A stretch of 7,261 bases of DNA, taken from Dehalococcoidia bacterium. GTDB taxonomy: Bacteria; Chloroflexota; Dehalococcoidia; Dehalococcoidales; RBG-16-60-22. Location of the stretch: positions 1-7,261 of the forward strand of contig JAUWBK010000058.1 of the NCBI GenBank assembly GCA_030605045.1, read 5' to 3'. Shown one piece after another: positions 4,431 to 7,261 of the stretch. The position numbers and the translations under genes were made by a program. Position 1 is the first letter of the stretch. Each line of letters starts with the position of its first letter. Below the pieces are notes generated by a model, which was given only the letters and a program-made list of their open reading frames with translations, did no database searches and was not told the DNA's origin.

Positions 4431-5474
4431 GTGATTAGACAGCTTAATATTCGCCAGCTAAGTGAGGAAAGGGAAGAAAGCCTTTCACCTTATGCCGTGA
4501 AAAGTAAGCTGTCACAAGGCAGACTGAGATACGAAGAACTCTGCCCGATACGAACCGCCTTCCAGCGTGATCGAGACCGCATTATCCACTGCAAGGCTTT
4601 CCGCCGCCTCAAGCATAAGACACAGGTTTTTATTGCTCCCCTGGGTGACCACTACGTAACCCGGCTTACTCATACGCTAGAGGTTTCTCAAATAGCCCGC
4701 ACCATATCTCGAGCGCTAAATCTTAATGAGGATCTGACCGAGGCAATTGCCCTAGGCCATGACCTGGGGCACACGCCTTTCGGCCATGTGGGTGAGGATG
4801 TTCTCAATGAACTCTATCATCAAGGTTTCAGACACAACGAGCAAAGCCTGCGTGTGGTTGACCTCTTAGAAAATGAGGGCCAGGGACTTAACCTCAACTG
4901 GGAAGTGAGAGACGGTATTCTCAACCACTCCAAGTCAAGAGGAGATATCCTGGGTGAGGGGTGGGGCAAAGTAAACACCCTTGAGGGTGAGGTATGCAAG
5001 ATTGCTGATATAGTTGCCTACATCAACCATGATATCGGTGATGCCATCCGGGCAGGCATCATTACGGAGCGTGATTTACCCCTTTCCGCAGTCAAATCAT
5101 TGGGTATCTCACATTCCCAACGGATTAACACCATGGTCAGTGATATTATTGACAACTCGTGGGCGGCCAGCGGTTATGATAGAATTATAGTAGATAACCC
5201 GACGATAAATATGAGTCCTCAGATTTTGGAGGCAGCTAACGTTCTCCGTGAATTTCTGTTTGAGCGGGTGTATAATGTGCAATCAGCACAGGAGGAAGCG
5301 AAAAGAGCGAGAGAAGTAATTTGCCGATTATACCAACACTTCACGGAACACGAAGACAAGTTACCACCAGAATATCGCGCCTACAGTGATGATACGGAAC
5401 GGAGAGTAGTTGACTATATCGCCGGTATGACCGACCAATATGCACTAAGGTTGGTGGAAAAACTCGAAAGGTAA
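4431..5474 (+). CDS. dgt: dGTPase-like deoxynucleoside triphosphate triphosphohydrolase (HD domain)
   Basis: This is an HD-superfamily metalloenzyme related to Dgt, which removes the intact triphosphate from dGTP or other dNTPs and so tunes the dNTP pool. It has 347 residues, the length of the shorter dGTPase-like branch, not the roughly 500 of E. coli Dgt. The N-terminal family block RTAFQRDRDRIIHCKAFRRL is at 41-60, then KHKTQVF (61-67). Metal ligands are probably His81 (RLTHTLEVSQIAR), His110-Asp111 (GHDLGHTPFGH) and an aspartate in the motif IADIVAYINHDIGDA (191-205), most likely Asp193. His114 and His119 fit the catalytic histidines. The start is GTG at 4431, the only start candidate after the upstream in-frame stop at 4386; its ribosome site is weak. 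dnaG follows after 23 bases, so the two are probably one transcript. Substrate preference cannot be read from sequence. Confidence 0.93.
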   Translation: MIRQLNIRQLSEEREESLSPYAVKSKLSQGRLRYEELCPIRTAFQRDRDRIIHCKAFRRLKHKTQVFIAPLGDHYVTRLTHTLEVSQIARTISRALNLNEDLTEAIALGHDLGHTPFGHVGEDVLNELYHQGFRHNEQSLRVVDLLENEGQGLNLNWEVRDGILNHSKSRGDILGEGWGKVNTLEGEVCKIADIVAYINHDIGDAIRAGIITERDLPLSAVKSLGISHSQRINTMVSDIIDNSWAASGYDRIIVDNPTINMSPQILEAANVLREFLFERVYNVQSAQEEAKRAREVICRLYQHFTEHEDKLPPEYRAYSDDTERRVVDYIAGMTDQYALRLVEKLER

Positions 5475-5497
5475 GTCTAACAAGGGTTAATGCTCAG

Positions 5498-7261
5498 ATG
5501 AGTGTTATTGATGAGGTAAAGCAAAGAACTGATATTGTCGATGTTGTCAGCCAGTATGTCTCCTTGAAAAAAGCGGGGCGGAACTTGGTCGGGCTATGCC
5601 CGTTCCATAGTGAAAGACACCCTTCTTTCTTCGTCTATCCTGAGCAGCAGAGCTGGCACTGCTTCGGCTGTAATACCGGTGGTGATGTGTTCTCTTTCGT
5701 CATGAAGAAGGAGAGCCTTGACTTTGGTGAGGCACTGCGCCTTCTCGCCCAAAGGGCAGGGGTTACCATCCCATCAAGATTTGAACGAGAAGAGGGGAAG
5801 GAGGAAAAGGAGCGACTATATAAAGTTAACGAGGTTGCCGCCCAATATTTTCATAATTTACTGCTTAACTCCCCGGACGGGAAAAAGACGCACAGTTACG
5901 TCGCCAGCCGCGGGTTCTCCGCCAAAACCATCACTGATTTCCAACTGGGCTTTAGCCCGAATAGCTGGGACTCACTGAAGCAATATCTGTTGGAGAGAGA
6001 GTATACTGAAAGTGAACTGCTGACCGCGGGATTAGTGTTAGAGGCCGAGAACGGCCGAACTCATGACCGATTTCGTAATAAGTTAATGTTTCCCATACTG
6101 GATATCAGAGGGCGTGTTATTGGCTTTGGGTCAAGAGTACTTGATGATTCACTACCGAAATATATTAACTCACCACAGACACCAACTTTTGATAAGAGTA
6201 GCAGTCTCTACGGCATAAATCTGGCGGCCGCCAGCATCAGGCAGCAGAGCATAGTGGTAATTGTTGAGGGGTACATGGATGTTATCACTGCCCACCAGAA
6301 TGGCTTCAATAATGTCGTCGCCTCAATGGGAACCTCGGTTACTGAGAAACAGGTTAGTTCTCTAATAAAGCAGACTAGAACCAGAAATATAGTATTAGCG
6401 CTTGATGCGGATACCGCCGGTGAGGAAGCGATGCTCCGTGGAGTAGGCTATGAAAATACTCTTGAAGCTGAAGTAAAAGTCATGGTACTTCCCAAGGGTA
6501 AGGATCCAGATGATGTGATCAAAGAGAATACCGAAAAGTGGAGCCAACTATTGGCAGATGCCCGAGCCATAATGTATTACACCTTTACGATGGTTACTGC
6601 TGACCTTGATATGGCCAAAGAGGAAGACCAGATTCTGGCTGCAAGCAAGCTCCTAAAAATAATCGCTGACACTAAAGATTCTGTACGACTGGATCGTTAT
6701 CTAAAAAAATTAGAAAACGTGACAGGAATTAGCTATAGGAAGTTAGAGGAGGCTCTAAGCAAAATAAAGCAAAAGGGTAAGGCCCAACGACCTAGGCAAG
6801 AAGTAATTACCCGAACTGTACGCTCACTTGTGTCCAACCCGCGTGAGGAATACTGCCTGGCTTTGCTCTTGCAACACCCTGAACTTAAAGGCAACCAAGA
6901 AGACCCGTCCCCTGAATATTTTGCCAATAGTGAAAACCGTGAAATCTTCATTACCTGGCTGCAGACTAGTGATTTATCAGCACTTAAAGAAAAACTGGAC
7001 ATAGCTATTCATGAGCATCTTGATGCTCTAGTAAACTGGGACTTACCACCAAACCACGTTGAACAAAAATTTGCTGACTGCAAGCTTAGTCTAAAGAGAG
7101 AATACTTAAGAAATGTGGAAGCAAAGAGAGCCTCGAGTTTTGCTCACGAAGTCGAGACAAAAGGATCGGGAGCAGACCTAGCTAAGCTTAAAGAGGAAGG
7201 GATCGAGACCAGTGTTCAAATAGGGGAAATTGACACCAAAAGGCCAAAGGTGGTCAGAGAC
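5498..7261 (+). CDS. dnaG: DNA primase, open at the window edge
   Basis: This enzyme makes the RNA primers for replication and acts with the replicative helicase at the fork. The frame is open for 588 codons with no stop before the edge, so the C-terminus is missing, though near the usual total length of about 600. The CHC2 zinc domain has Cys34, His37, Cys55 and Cys58 (CPFH ... CFGC). The RNA-polymerase basic motif HDRFRNKLMFPI is at 189-200. The TOPRIM catalytic residues are Glu257 in VEGYMDV and Asp303/Asp305 in LALDADTAG. The later part (about 430-588) is helical and charged and would hold the helicase-binding domain, which is poorly conserved. The start ATG at 5498 gives the family N-terminus MSVIDEVKQRTDIVDVVSQY; its ribosome site (AAGGG, 5482-5486) is distant. 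In many bacteria rpoD follows, which would be outside this window. Confidence 0.96.
   Translation, partial: MSVIDEVKQRTDIVDVVSQYVSLKKAGRNLVGLCPFHSERHPSFFVYPEQQSWHCFGCNTGGDVFSFVMKKESLDFGEALRLLAQRAGVTIPSRFEREEGKEEKERLYKVNEVAAQYFHNLLLNSPDGKKTHSYVASRGFSAKTITDFQLGFSPNSWDSLKQYLLEREYTESELLTAGLVLEAENGRTHDRFRNKLMFPILDIRGRVIGFGSRVLDDSLPKYINSPQTPTFDKSSSLYGINLAAASIRQQSIVVIVEGYMDVITAHQNGFNNVVASMGTSVTEKQVSSLIKQTRTRNIVLALDADTAGEEAMLRGVGYENTLEAEVKVMVLPKGKDPDDVIKENTEKWSQLLADARAIMYYTFTMVTADLDMAKEEDQILAASKLLKIIADTKDSVRLDRYLKKLENVTGISYRKLEEALSKIKQKGKAQRPRQEVITRTVRSLVSNPREEYCLALLLQHPELKGNQEDPSPEYFANSENREIFITWLQTSDLSALKEKLDIAIHEHLDALVNWDLPPNHVEQKFADCKLSLKREYLRNVEAKRASSFAHEVETKGSGADLAKLKEEGIETSVQIGEIDTKRPKVVRD

Noticed and set aside
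6733..7002. 89-codon minus-strand frame inside dnaG
   Set aside because: It lies wholly within the continuous primase frame and has no ribosome site or motif.

Overview
The window looks like chromosomal backbone DNA from a bacterium of the Chloroflexota, most likely class Dehalococcoidia. This rests on the style of the Fo subunits, of the DUF151 nuclease and of the small zinc-ribbon protein. It also rests on my recollection that Dehalococcoides carries a dGTPase-like gene, dnaG and rpoD not far from its ATP synthase operon. The lineage is an inference; no rRNA or other marker gene is present. Composition is even throughout, at mid-to-high 40s % GC by eye, and I see no transposase, integrase, prophage, tRNA or CRISPR array.

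Left part (1-3071, minus strand): the promoter-proximal part of an F1Fo ATP synthase operon. The transcription order is atpZ-like, atpB (a), atpE (c), an unannotated 35-codon membrane-peptide ORF, atpF (b), atpH (delta), atpA (alpha, cut by the window edge). Gene gaps are short and nearly every gene has a clear Shine-Dalgarno sequence. A near-consensus promoter (TTGACC-17-TATTCT) lies about 30 bases before atpZ. The c subunit has the proton-type, not the sodium-type, ligand set. The extra small ORF between c and b is the most interesting item in the window.

Middle (3094-4146, minus strand): a two-gene unit, a DUF151-family bifunctional nuclease followed 32 bases later by a 107-residue Cys-rich, acidic-tailed protein of unknown function. 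It has its own strong promoter (TTGACA-17-TAGAAT), and a hairpin-plus-U-tract terminator separates it from the ATP synthase operon.

Divergent spacer (4083-4430): holds the nuclease promoter, a near-perfect dyad touching its -35 box, a cluster of three perfect hairpins that no neighbouring gene end explains, and an extended -10 promoter firing rightward.

Right part (4431-7261, plus strand): a dGTPase-like HD phosphohydrolase, then DNA primase dnaG, open to the window edge and probably nearly complete. They are 23 bases apart and probably co-transcribed, linking dNTP-pool control with replication priming. Most of the window is ordinary housekeeping DNA; the novelty is confined to the small ATP-synthase ORF, the hairpin cluster and the uncharacterised zinc-ribbon protein.
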